64,000 nt of DNA, from positions 9,068,291 through 9,132,290 of the forward strand of contig OZ020515.1 in assembly GCA_963971425.1 (NCBI GenBank), given 5' to 3'. The DNA comes from Bryoerythrophyllum caledonicum. Lineage: Eukaryota; Streptophyta; Bryopsida; Pottiales; Pottiaceae. Of the stretch, positions 47,710 through 58,105 are shown in pieces. The translations under genes were made by a program, and so were the position numbers. A model generated the notes under the pieces. The model was not told the origin of the DNA and ran no database searches. It saw nothing but the letters and a program-made list of their open reading frames with translations. The stretch's first letter is position 1; every line of letters begins with the position of its first letter.

Positions 47710-48076
47710 AAGGAAATAGAAATCTACGTATCTTATATAAGACAGAATCTAGTGATGTTTAGTTCCTGATTGTGGATTTATTTTAGTTTTAGGAAGAGTA
47801 GATCAAAGTTGTAATATTTTTAGTATGCAATGATATTATATAAAAATGACATGAAAGTGGTTGCATAAGTTGCAAAATGTATGGAGAACAATTGAAAAAA
47901 GTGATGTTGTGTCTTACCTTAAATTAAACAATAGCTTTTATGTATGTGGTTACCAATCTCCTATATCTCCGCACACCCAAAAAAATTCATGGTTGCATTG
48001 ATTTGGATGAGTGAACTATATGCAGCGAAGGAGTGAAGTAAAATTGACCAAGTGCATATTTAGCGAATTCCATGTT
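43321..48076 (-). repeat. Right arm of the giant inverted repeat
   Basis: 4756 bp, complete, with no gap. Similarity to the left arm ends at 48076 inside CCATGTT; the following TTTGGCATTCTAG has no counterpart left of 37411. Confidence 0.95.
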
Positions 48077-48356
48077 TTTGGCATTCTAGATTGATGTTTC
48101 CAATAACCATGCCACTTGATTTATGAATGCTATAAGATTTTGCTATGGAATAATGCTTTCACCAACTATGTCTACAATGATCTCCGTCTTGGTGTAGTAT
48201 ACCTAGTTGTGCTCTCAGTATAAATCTTCATCAAGAATAATTACTCTTAATATTCATAACTCAAGTAGTGTAGTGTAACACTAGATATCACTTATAGTGT
48301 ACTTGTATTGGAGGATTCAAAGATAATTTGGGTAAATTTGCAAATTGCCCAAACAA

Positions 48357-48459
48357 CCCCCCTCCCATAGAAATTGCTCGAGTTTTTTGGTCTTTAGGGG
48401 TTCAAATCCCCCCTCCCATAGAAATTGCTCGAGACTTTTGGTCTATAGGGGTTCAAATA
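48357..48459 (+). repeat. 51-bp direct tandem duplication
   Basis: CCCCCCTCCCATAGAAATTG starts at 48357 and again at 48408; both are followed by GCTCGAG, then TTTTGGTCT and GGGGTTCAAAT. The second copy differs by a few bases. Confidence 0.85.
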
Positions 48460-48576
48460 GATATCCATTAGCTTGTCACAAAGCTCTTGATGTTGCGCTT
48501 CTAGCTTGAAACCATTTTTTGGAGGCATTTGATGAAAAATTGCATTGTTAGAAGAAAAATTGAAATCCGTGCCCAA
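48394..48576 (-). pseudogene. Short frame shared with 57.6-57.8 kb, unknown element
   Basis: The minus frame reads FHQMPPKNGFKLEAQ, HQELCDKLMDIYLN; a homologous frame is at 57587-57784. About 230 bp of nucleotide similarity surrounds both, so this is a dispersed repeat that may preserve a piece of a transposon protein. Not recognised. Confidence 0.4.
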
Positions 48577-49415
48577 AATATACCCAGTACAAGTCTTAGG
48601 AGTACAAAGTATGTCTCAGAACATAGTTGCATTGCATGATTTTTAAGGACATCTTCTATCCCTCATTTACTTCTAAAATTTGGTGCACATGTGCCTATTA
48701 TGATCCTTATTAGTTAAAATTAGAAAATCAAGGACCATAGTGCAAAAATTTGCCATAGAAGATGGTCAAAGTTTGTTGAAGGTGTTTAGTATGACCTACA
48801 TAAGAGTTTATGTCTCACTTCAAAGGATGATATCTTTCAATTCGTGAAGTGACAGGACAAACTGAACAAAAAAATTTACCACACACACTTGTACTGTCCT
48901 AGTATAAGATCCTACAATTTGATATGTAAAAACTATGTTTATTTGCAATTTGTTAAATGCATTGAAACTGACGATTTTCAATGAGTTTGGGTGCTAAAGT
49001 GTTTTGGGCCTTTAGGGGTTAACAATATGCCATGTGGTCTAAAAGTGCTTCATCAAGTTTAAGATCACAAACCATTCAAGAGGAATTGTATGAATCCAAG
49101 ACTTTATTATTTTAGGAAAAAAATTCCACATGTCAAGATTTGATTGAAACAAGTCAAATTTTGGGTTAAAAACATGCAAACAAACATACAAGCGCCTTCC
49201 CGAACCTCACATTTTCTCTTTGGACTTCATGAAACCAAGTTGGAAATAGGTTAAAGCAGCAGGTAACTTATGCAAGGCTGAGCTTTCCAACAGCTCAACC
49301 GCTAGGCCCCGAGGAGTCCCATCCACTTAGATTCATCTTTCTGGTGTCATCCTCCGAATTCATCCGCTTGGCCCGGAGTTGACTATTCAAGGACACGGCG
49401 TTGAGAGCTCAGTCG
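48577..49415. other. AT-rich transposon debris, no gene
   Basis: A right end of the TTAA family (GGGCCTTTAGGGGTTAA) lies at about 49007-49022. Upstream parts of the copy D peptide-gene region begin near 49300. Confidence 0.5.
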
Positions 49416-49520
49416 TGTGTCCAAATTACCGACGGCCGGCGCGATCGACTCAAATCTTGACCGACTACTCAGAGCCGTGGAAACACCCCGGCTGAGCTTC
49501 ATAAAAGCCAAGGGATTTTC
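49416..49520 (+). promoter_or_regulatory. Promoter of copy D
   Basis: ACCGACGGCCGG, W-box-like TTGACC (49457-49462) and TATA-like CATAAAAGCC (49500-49509), in the same order as the other copies. Confidence 0.6.
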
Positions 49521-49784
49521 TGAAATTCTTCATTTACAACTGAGTCATCCCATTAGATCTCAGCCCAGTAGCTGCATCCGAGCTATCTGCAAAAGGATCA
49601 CCTGCTCATAGCTTTAGAACATCACATCACCTGCATCCCATTCTCGGTATCTATGAGAGCATAAAATTACCTGGCGCACTTTTGCTGCATACATCTAGTG
49701 AGGACTCCGAGTTCCTCAAATCACTTCGACCCAGTCTACAAGACAGTTGGTATCTCAGCGAAGCAAAGGAAAATTGACGTTGCA

Positions 49785-49949
49785 ATGGCTGGCGAAGGCG
49801 ATGGAGGATCATCCAAGTGGAACCCGCCCTCGTACACCAGCGATTACGACGACTGCAAGGGGGATGGTGGCTCCTCAAAGTGGAGGACCCCTTTGCATCA
49901 CGCCGAGGGCGACGGCGAGTCGTCAAAGTGGAGGCCAAGAAAGTTTTGA
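49785..49949 (+). CDS. GDGGSSKW repeat-peptide gene (copy D), 54 aa
   Basis: ATG at 49785 in the shared context TTGCAATGGCT. It is a shortened member with three units: GDGGSSKWNPPS, GDGGSSKWRTPL and GDGESSKWRPRKF. Relative to the 76-residue copies one unit and the HCCGFDDSC linker are missing, probably through unequal recombination between the internal repeats. The linker reads YTSDYDDC, like the 59.7 kb copy. A glutamate replaces one Gly in the last unit. Downstream DNA shares the family's 3' sequence up to CCAAATAAACTATG near 50320. Function unknown. Confidence 0.75.
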   Translation: MAGEGDGGSSKWNPPSYTSDYDDCKGDGGSSKWRTPLHHAEGDGESSKWRPRKF

Positions 49950-50344
49950 GATGAACCAACTTCTCAAAGAACATCTCTGTACAGCGAACTGCGAAACAAA
50001 ACGGGGGTCTTTTGGAGTGATTTGTGATGAATTGTCTCTTGAAGACCCGTACATTGCTCAAGTGTCGACCCTCGAAGTGTTGATCATTCCTTCAGCAGAT
50101 TTAAGACTTTTAAAGATTTTTTCCGGCGCAGTCATTTACGCTTGGTGGATCAACCCCAGCCGAGCATTCCGATATTCGGAGTAGAAAGTAGAGTTACAGC
50201 GCTTATACACACTTACTATTCTTTTGGGAGCCTGCATGGGAGCCCATAGTACGTAGATTATTCACATTCTTTTGGGTCCAGGCCAATCCCGAATTGGTGA
50301 TGTACGGAGACCTCAACTCCAAATAAACTATGATTCATTAATTT

Positions 50345-51107
50345 GCTCTGATCGAACTTGGTGACGCTTGTAAACTCCGTCTTGGAAAGTGTAGAAGTAG
50401 TCATTTAAAACTTCAACCTTATATTGTAATAAACAAATTCAATTTAACATAGTAGTAGGAATGCACACAAACGAGGTATAACAGAGTAATCTTCAAAGTC
50501 TCACTAAGAGAGTAAGGAGAGGTGAACTTAGGGTGAAACTCGAATATCAGCTCGGAAATAACCCGAGGTAAAGAATATCTCAAGCTCCCTCTTTCTATAC
50601 GGACGACACGAATGATATGCACAGGCATAGCAATGGCAATCAATATTCTTGGACTTCACCTAATGTGAGCAAAAACTTCCAAACAAATTACAATGTCCTC
50701 ACATACTTTGAAAGTTGACCACTACACCGTTCACTTTAGAACAACAATTAGCTCGAGCAAGACCATGATGGCGAGCATCCGCACGTGCCTTTGGCGGACC
50801 AAAACTAGTGCTGTTCATTATCAACAGCACCACCACAAGATTGGCCACAATATCCATAGCGAGTTCCAGCAAGCCCTACACCAAGTCAAGGCACATGGGG
50901 ACTAAAGCAGGAGGTAGGAGGAGCACAATCTGTAGAAGAAAATTAAAATGCCTCCAAATCAACACGAGCTGGAGCATGACAAAGGATGCCAGGGCAACCC
51001 CAACTCACCTCCAGTCTAGTAGTGACGAGTGCCTTGACGAGGATTCCGGTGGGACATATCATTGCCACAGCCATGGCCACCACATATCACCTCTCTAAAG
51101 GCTAAGC
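50345..51107. other. Intergenic DNA, no supported gene
   Basis: A 70-codon plus frame (50693-50905) exists, but nothing supports translation. Confidence 0.35.
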
Positions 51108-51110
51108 TAA

Positions 51111-51473
51111 GAGCATCTCCACTCTTGGCGTGGAATTTTCCACACTAGGATGGAAAATCTTCTCCACGCCGGGAGTGGTTTAGGGTTTGGCGTTTGCTTG
51201 GCTCCACTGCAAGCTCCAAATCCATTTTTATGAGAAGACGTTAAAACCTTTCACCTCCCGCCACCAATGATACAGCGCCACGTGTCGCAAGGGTATGGGT
51301 GTGTCGCCAACATAAAAAAATGGTGCACTCCCCCATCCAAGGAGATTTCTCTGTGCCATGCACCAAAACTTCTAAAGTTTTATAAAGTTTCCCAATTTTG
51401 AGGTGTCGGGTGCAACTTTTTGTCTTCACAAAACTCCAAATTGGTGGTTCTCTGTCTCCGGGTGGAGATGCTC
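51111..51473. mobile_element. Tourist/Harbinger-type MITE, 363 bp
   Basis: Ends are GAGCATCTCCAC and its inverse, with a TAA target duplication at 51108-51110 and 51474-51476. It is the same family as 58633-59021 but inserted in the opposite sense. The 158-codon minus frame over it is not a gene. Confidence 0.85.
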
Positions 51474-51724
51474 TAACGGCCGCCCTACTTACCACCAAAA
51501 CTAGGTCATCCATACCATGCCGAGCTGACGAGTGACCTACAACCGAGTCAAAAATTGAAAGGGGATTGAACCTTTCCAAATAAAGTGAATGTTCTTTCAA
51601 CTCCCAAACTTCAAGGGACTCTAGAGGCACCCAATTTTTTTTAGAAAATGTGATTTCTTCCCCAGCTTTGACCCCAAGTGTCCCACATTCACTCCCAGAT
51701 GCCCATTTCCTTGTCAAAGTCGTT

Positions 51725-52088
51725 TTAAAACCACTTCGTAATAACTAACGGATTCCTCATTTCTCATCCAACAGTCTCATCCATAGCAGGCCCACCTCCA
51801 AGAGTCTCATCCGCCGGCTCTCTCAGAGTCTCATCCAGCAAGGACTTGAAGAATTGACTCGCTGTCGCGGCGACGCCGTGGAGAATGGACGCGTTTAGAA
51901 ACCAATACCGACGGCGGCCCAGATCGCCTGCATTCTTGACTGACCAGTCAACCAGTCAAGATTCTAAGCTGATCCAGCACCATGCGAGCCCCATAAAAGG
52001 CCATGGAGCTTCGCGAATTTCTCAGACCACAACTTCATCACATCAGATCATCACGAGCTGCATCGACACAACGTCAAGCTAGCTCACA
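51725..52088 (+). promoter_or_regulatory. Promoter and 5' leader start of copy E
   Basis: Contains three (A/C)AGTCTCATCC or GAGTCTCATCC words, the CCGACGGCGGCCC block, W-box-like TTGACT (51936-51941) with two inverted partners (51946-51951 and about 51954), and TATA box CCATAAAAGG (51991-52000). The leader then follows copy C until 52088, where a CACTA-like element interrupts it. Confidence 0.72.
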
Positions 52089-53650
52089 CACAAGGGTCCC
52101 GGGAGGTGTTACCACTTGAAGGACATGATAAAAGCTGCACTTTTAACAGGTCTACGCACTGCCAATGTGTAATTTTCATTCCTTGAGTCAAAAACACTAT
52201 TTTTACTACTTCTAGAAGGTTTTACCATTTGAAGCATATGGTAAAAGCTGCACTTTTAACCCCTAAAGGACCACGACCTAATTCGCTCTAAAACCAGTCC
52301 AAAACTGCCACTGTCAAAAAGAGACATGAAAATCACATTTTAAAGTGAGTTTTGGATTTTCAACCGTAAGATCTTAAAATAGACTTCCATATAAACATGC
52401 CACCAAATTTTGGTTGCAATCCACCGCATGGATTGATAGATTTTAGTGTTTAAAGTCAAACAATGGTTCATTTTCATCCCTGCGTTGAGTAGATCAGCTG
52501 ACTTTGACTTCATTTTGTATCAAATTTTTGCATTGTACAGGGTCTAAATCTTTTACCATTGTCTTCAGCATGATGCTATTTCCCAACTTACCAATTTTTA
52601 GAGGTAAAAAAGGGGTGTAGCATATTCAAATCAAGTGTGCAAGGAGTGGAGGTTCAAAAATTGCCATTTCACGTTTTATTTTTTTGTGAACTACGTATGT
52701 ATTCAAATGATAATCCAAACGGTCAATAAGAAGGTTTTCACCATGTATTGTTGTTGAAAAAAAAAAAAGTGAAAAATATGAAGATCTCTAGGTTTTATGT
52801 AGAAAAGATGAAGTTTTTTTCCCCGTTGCCCAACAATGTGTGAAAATGTTTGACTTGGAATAAAATGCCTTTTTACACTAAAGACAAGAATTTTTTTTGA
52901 AATTTTCTAAAGAAGGAAGTATTCTTTATATGTGTGAAAAATCTCAATGTCAATAGAAACTTTTGTAAAAAATTTTGGAGGTGCCCGAAGTCCCACTTTT
53001 GGCTTTAAGTGGTACTAACTTTCAAACCACAAATCCAAAAAAAGATTAAAAAAAATCTCCACGAAGCTCTTATAAGATCCTATCTTGAAAAAAAAATTCA
53101 ATTAAAAAGGATTTTTTTCAAATTGTAGGTACATGCCCAAAATCCAAAATGACCCCGGGGGGACGTTTGGTCCTTTAGGGGTTAATACTTTGATTGTAAA
53201 CCATGGTTTCTTGTATATCCCATAAGGTTTGTCCTGGGCAAGTGAAAGGACAAGTATATTAAGGTGCAAAGATATCTTCCAATTACTTTCGGCTCTCCAA
53301 TTACTCTTGACATGCTATTTTAGAGTTGGAGTTGGATACTTGTACGTCATCCGTGTTCAAATATAAAATGCATGTTAATATTATTTTAGTCTAATTATGT
53401 ATTTGAAGACCTGGTTAATGACAAGTAATATTCAAAAGAAAAAATTATCATGTGAGAAAACCCTGCAATTTACCATGTGAGAAAACCCCGCAATTTACCA
53501 TGTCAAATTACCATATGGTAATTTTCCATGTGGTAGTGTCGCATTTTTACCACATCAAGTGAGATTATCCGTTTAGTGTAATATATATGAAATCAACATG
53601 GTAAAATCAACCATTTTACTATGTGGTAATGGCTCCTGGAGCCCCTTGTG
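52089..53650. mobile_element. CACTA-like element 1, itself interrupted
   Basis: Starts CACAAGGG, ends CCCCTTGTG, with 3-bp target duplication ACA (52086-52088, 53651-53653). A TTAA-flanked element sits inside; without it and one TTAA the length is 636 bp, close to its two relatives. CACAA/TTGTG termini and a 3-bp duplication fit the CACTA (EnSpm) superfamily. Non-autonomous. Confidence 0.78.
52260..53181. mobile_element. TTAA-flanked element (piggyBac-like) nested in CACTA-like element 1
   Basis: Starts CCCCTAAAGGACCA and ends TGGTCCTTTAGGGG, bounded by TTAA at 52256-52259 and 53182-53185. 922 bp with no transposase. Its body is related to the AT-rich repeats in the inverted-repeat arms. Confidence 0.75.
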
Positions 53651-53662
53651 ACATCTGCCTGC

Positions 53663-54315
53663 CACAAGGGGCCGCAGGAGGCATTACCACTTGAAGACAT
53701 AGTAAACACCACACTTTTCCTAGGTATGCCTAATGAGCATGTGGTAACTTGCATTCCTTGAGCAAAAAAAAGGCTAAGAAAGTAATTGCTTGTGTTTTGA
53801 CATATCACATTACCATGAGTGCAAATCATGTGTGAAAGTCATGTGAGAAAGTCATGTGTCAATGTTCCATGTGTGAAATCATGGTTGCTTCTTTATCCCA
53901 TATTGTTTGTCTCGGGCAAGTGAAGGGAGGGGTATAAGTAGTGGAGGTGGCTTCAAGAGAGTTACTTGTGTGGACATGGTTAATTCTAGCTATCCACTAG
54001 TTAGGACTAATTCGAGTTCGTATTTTGTGGGCATGGCTAGCTAAGTTCTGAAGTCATGGATTGAAAATATTGAAATTGTTTAGTTGAAATTAGAAGATTG
54101 AAATGGAACCCTATGTGAATATTGAAGAAATTATCATATGTGAAAACAAAACAATTTACCATGTGAAAATTCCTTAAAGATTCACGAAAAGCATGTGGTA
54201 CTGTCGCATTTTTCCCACATGGGGTGACTTTACCACATTAGTGTTATTCTTTGCTAAATAAGGAGAGAAAAACAGCTGGTTTACCATGTGGTAATGCCTC
54301 CTGCAGCCCCTTGTG
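53663..54315. mobile_element. CACTA-like element 2, 653 bp
   Basis: Starts CACAAGGGGC, ends GCCCCTTGTG, with target duplication TGC (53660-53662, 54316-54318). Only 12 bp of host leader (ACATCTGCCTGC) separate it from element 1. Nearly identical to element 3 apart from a 26-bp deletion. Confidence 0.85.
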
Positions 54316-54517
54316 TGCATTCTGACTCTTCCCGGCGGTAGCTACATACGAGAGCATCATTCTACCAGGCACTTTCCACCGAAGACTTGGTTGCGCACAT
54401 TCTTGTAATCAGATCTGGTCATTCCTGACTTGTAGCTAGCTCACTCCATTAACTGGACCTTGACAAGTACTTCGTTGACAATATCGAGATTCTCAGCAAA
54501 GCATATCACCGGTGGCA

Positions 54518-54748
54518 ATGGCTGGCGAAGGCGATGGAGGGTCATCCAAGTGGAACCCGCCCTCGTACACCGGCGATTGCGGCAACTGCGAGGGCGATGG
54601 TGGCTCGTCAAAGTGGAGGCCCCCCTCGCATCACGCCGAGGGCGACGGCGGGTCGTCAAGGTGGAAGCCTCCCTCGCACTGCTGCGGATTCGACGACAGT
54701 TGCGAAGGCGACGGAGGGTCGTCGAAGTGGAGGCCAGGAAAGTTCTGA
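54518..54748 (+). CDS. GDGGSSKW repeat-peptide gene (copy E), 76 aa
   Basis: ATG at 54518 in GGCAATGGCT. Four GDGGSS(K/R)W units separated by SYTGDCGNCE, SHHAE and SHCCGFDDSCE. Between units the codons differ (GAT or GAC; GGA, GGT or GGC; TCA, TCG or TCC; AAG or AGG) without changing the peptide beyond Lys/Arg. It is a near twin of copy C at 32.8 kb. Its leader is split by two CACTA-like insertions about 200 bp upstream of the ATG, and a third lies in the 3' region, yet the frame is intact, so the insertions may be recent or the gene may still be read from a nearer promoter. No signal peptide. Function unknown. Confidence 0.82.
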   Translation: MAGEGDGGSSKWNPPSYTGDCGNCEGDGGSSKWRPPSHHAEGDGGSSRWKPPSHCCGFDDSCEGDGGSSKWRPGKF

Positions 54749-55102
54749 GCCCAAGCAGCTAGGACTTTACGATCATCACTCCATAGAGAAGGGCGAAACG
54801 AAACGACGTTGGTCCAGAGGGATGATCCGCACTGAAGCCGGTCTCGAAGAGACGGACATTGTCGAAGCGTCGACCCTAACAGTGTTGATCATTCCTTCAC
54901 CAGTTTTAAGCTTCTTCAGTTCTTTCTTTCGACTTTTCCCTGCGGGATCATTCAGACTTCTGGGTCGACCTCGGCGCAGCTCTCCGACATTCGGAGTAGG
55001 AAGTAGACTCGTTACAGCGCGCGCACACACACACACTTATCATTCTTTGGGACCCTGCATGGGAGCCCTCATTACATAGACTGGCCACATTGTTTGGGCC
55101 CA

Positions 55103-55781
55103 CACAAGGGGCCGCAGGAGGCATTACCACTTGAAGACACAGTAAACACCACACTTTTCCTAGGTCTGCCTAATGAGCATGTGGTAACTTGCATTCCTTG
55201 AGCAAAAAAAGGCTTCTTTTACTACTTCTAAGATCCACTAAGAAAGTAATTGCTTGTGTTTTGACATATCACATTACCATGAGTGCAAATCATGTGTGAA
55301 AGTCATGTGAGAAAGTCATGTGTCAATGTTCCATGTGTGAAATCATGGTTGCTTCTTTATCCCATATTGTTTGTCTCGGGCAAGTGAAGGGAGGGGTATA
55401 AGTAGTGGAGGTGGCTTCAAGAGAGTTACTTGTGTGGACATGGTTAATTCTAGCTATCCACTAGTTAGGACTAATTCGAGTTCGTATTTTGTGGGCATGG
55501 CTAGCTAAGTTCTGAAGTCATGGATTGAAAATATTGAAATTGTTTAGTTGAAATTAGAAGATTGACATGGAACCCTATGTGTGAATATTGAAGAAATTAT
55601 CATATGTGAAAACAAATCAATTTACCATGTGAAAATTCCTTGAAGATTCCCGAAAATCATGTGGTACTGTCGCATTTTCCCCACATGGGGTGATTTTACC
55701 ACATTAGTGTTATTCTTTGCTAAATAAGGAGAGAAAAACAGCTGGTTTACCATGTGGTAATGCCTCCTGCAGCCCCTTGTG
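55103..55781. mobile_element. CACTA-like element 3, 679 bp
   Basis: Starts CACAAGGGGC, ends GCCCCTTGTG, with target duplication CCA (55100-55102, 55782-55784). It interrupts the conserved TTTGGG...CAGGCCAATTC sequence of the copy E 3' region; copy C shows the uninterrupted form. Confidence 0.88.
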
Positions 55782-55784
55782 CCA

Positions 55785-56220
55785 GGCCAATTCTGAATTG
55801 GTATCGATCAATGTACAGAGTCCTCAAATGACTTATAAACACCATTTACTATACTTGATTTGGTTGAACGTCTATCTTGTATATTTACAGTCAGATTTTG
55901 AGGATTACTTCTAGAGCTGCAGCGGAGTGACTTGGTTATCCGAATCGTCTCGCTCAAAAACTTTTGCAGTTTCTGTAATTGCAAGTTTGTTTTTAAACCA
56001 GGCGACTTGGTTCGGAAAGATGTGCCGGTGTATGAAAGAGAAATATGTTGGGTATGCGTCACTGCCAATAGCCGTTGACTTGCAAGAGGCTACTAATCCA
56101 GATCATGTGGAGGTAGACGATGAACTCATTTTCCATTTTCCTCGAAAGAGATCGAATGGCGTGTATTCACTGGTAGCGAGCCTGTCGTTTTACAGCCGCA
56201 AAGAGGAAGAGGGTGAGTGA
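55785..56220 (+). other. Conserved 3' region of copy E with a possible exon
   Basis: Matches the copy C downstream region (31950-32200, minus), including CAATTCTGAATTGG and GCAGTTTCTGT(A/G)ATTGCAAG. A 97-codon frame (55927-56220) with DDELIFHFPRKRSNGVYSLV ends near a possible donor GGTGAGTG. It could be an untranslated tail or an exon of a neighbouring gene; not recognised. Confidence 0.35.
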
Positions 56221-57539
56221 AGCCAGTCACAACATACAAGAGAAAGCAACCTTGTCCACAACCTTGTCCACATTTCTAGTGAGTGAAAAGCATACACTTG
56301 GGTATCAGAAGCTGGAGGTCTGCTACAGTGCGGTAGTGCAGACCACTCTGACATGCTCAATACCATTCCATGCACTACTCTGGGGCCCACTTCAATCCAC
56401 CGACTGGACAATCATAATCTACAGATTTTGCACACGACGCAGACCAGCATCTATGTGATGGGTAGACTAGGCCTTCCTCAGGTCTATGGAGATCCAGGGC
56501 CTCATCAGGAGAAGTTGGATGAGGATGATATATATATTTTATCATATAATTTTTATCTTTCAGAATTCTCATATTGTAAATAGATGTATTCATAAACAAT
56601 ATCGTATACGTAACAATGTTTTATAGTATCTGTACATGTAAAACTTTACATGAATGTATACAAAGTACTTTGTATACGAAAGCGGTATGAATTTGTATGC
56701 AATGATTTTCAATATAAAGTTGATATGGAAGTGATATAGCAAAAAATTTATACAATTATCATACAGCAATATCTTCATCTTGTGGTGGTATAAACCTTAA
56801 AAATGATATAGTATTTACAATAAATGTATATAGTTTCCAAATGGGTGAAATTCAATATTGCATGGGTATTGACAATTTAATACATGAAAAAATCTACAAT
56901 AATAAGGATTCATCTACAAATATAATATTCACATATTTCACACTTAGGAATGTAAATGTTGTATGTCATAATGTATTTTTCACATGTTTACATCTTTATC
57001 TTTCTCATAGTATCTTTATTCTTATATTATAAAAACAAAATTCAATGAAAATTGTGATATGTAAATATAAAAGTACCCTAGGCGTTGATCAGATTTGTAC
57101 ACAATCGATTCACAATGGAGAATGTCCACTTTGTTATTTGGAGAATTTAACAGGTTTGATTAGGTGATATTCATGCAATGCCAAGAGGATACATGCATAA
57201 TGCCTAGATAATATTCATGTAATACATAAATAAACCCATTGAGTCCAAATCGTTGTGATTTGGAACAATAAATAATTTGGCAAAGAGATGCCAGAACGGA
57301 TTGATGCATATGGTAGATGTAAAAGGCAGAGACTCAACAATTAAAGAGAAATAAGTGGGCATTTAATATATTAAGAAATCAATATATTTACCATGACCCA
57401 ATAAAAAGTGTCTCACTCGGTAACAACTCCAAAGCTGTTGTTAAACAAAATGTTTCCGAACTCCAAGTCTGCACACAAAAATATAGACACAATATTTCAC
57501 AAAATTCACATGAACTTAATTTGAGTAAATTTGCGAATT
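56221..57539. other. AT-rich intergenic DNA, no gene
   Basis: 56360-56500 shares a diverged block with 59115-59245; the remainder is AT-rich with many short frames and no repeat partner. Confidence 0.4.
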
Positions 57540-57586
57540 TCTCAAATAGCCCCCCTCCTATAGAAGTTGCTCAAGACTTTTGGTCT

Positions 57587-57784
57587 TTAGAAGTTCAAAT
57601 AGATATCCTCTAGCTTGTCACAAAGCTCTTGACGTTGCGCTTCTAGCTTGAAACCATTCTTTGAAGACATTTGATGAAGAATTGTATCCTTGGTAGAAAA
57701 ATTGAAATTGTGCCAAGATGGGGACACAATACCAAATTGACTTAGTTTGAAGAGTGATGCGGCAGACATAAGATGACATGGCAA
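57587..57784 (-). pseudogene. Short frame homologous to 48394-48576, unknown element
   Basis: Reads ILHQMSSKNGFKLEAQ, RQELCDKLEDIYLNF on the minus strand. The surrounding 180 bp matches the other copy at nucleotide level. A broken piece of a dispersed element is the simplest reading. Confidence 0.4.
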
Positions 57785-57952
57785 ATGTACCTAATAAACA
57801 CCAAGTACAAACACACACTTGTGCAAGTAAAAAGTACAAAAGTCATTGGAGTACATATACTCTATGTACTGAGCACAAGTCGTAGATAACCTGATTATGG
57901 AGGTATATGAGCCCGCTCCTGGTCCATAACATTATCGGGGCCTCAAGGTAGA

Positions 57953-58105
57953 ACAACCACTCCCATCTATATTCTTCCTAGATTATAGGAAGGAAATAGC
58001 CTATCATTACATCACTTATGTATTGATCAATGACTTTATAAGTGATGTGATGATGGGCTATAATTACTCCCGGATACATAGGAAGCCTGGTATAGAAGGA
58101 AGTGG
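57953..58105. repeat. Foldback hairpin of about 150 bp
   Basis: Inner stem 57996-58019 pairs with 58038-58061 (24 bp, two mismatches) around an 18-nt loop; weaker pairing extends outward (CTTCCTA and TAGGAAG blocks). It could be a small MITE or a microRNA-type precursor. Confidence 0.7.

Noticed and set aside
51241-51717. 158-codon minus frame
   Set aside because: It runs across a Tourist-type MITE and out of it; no domain.
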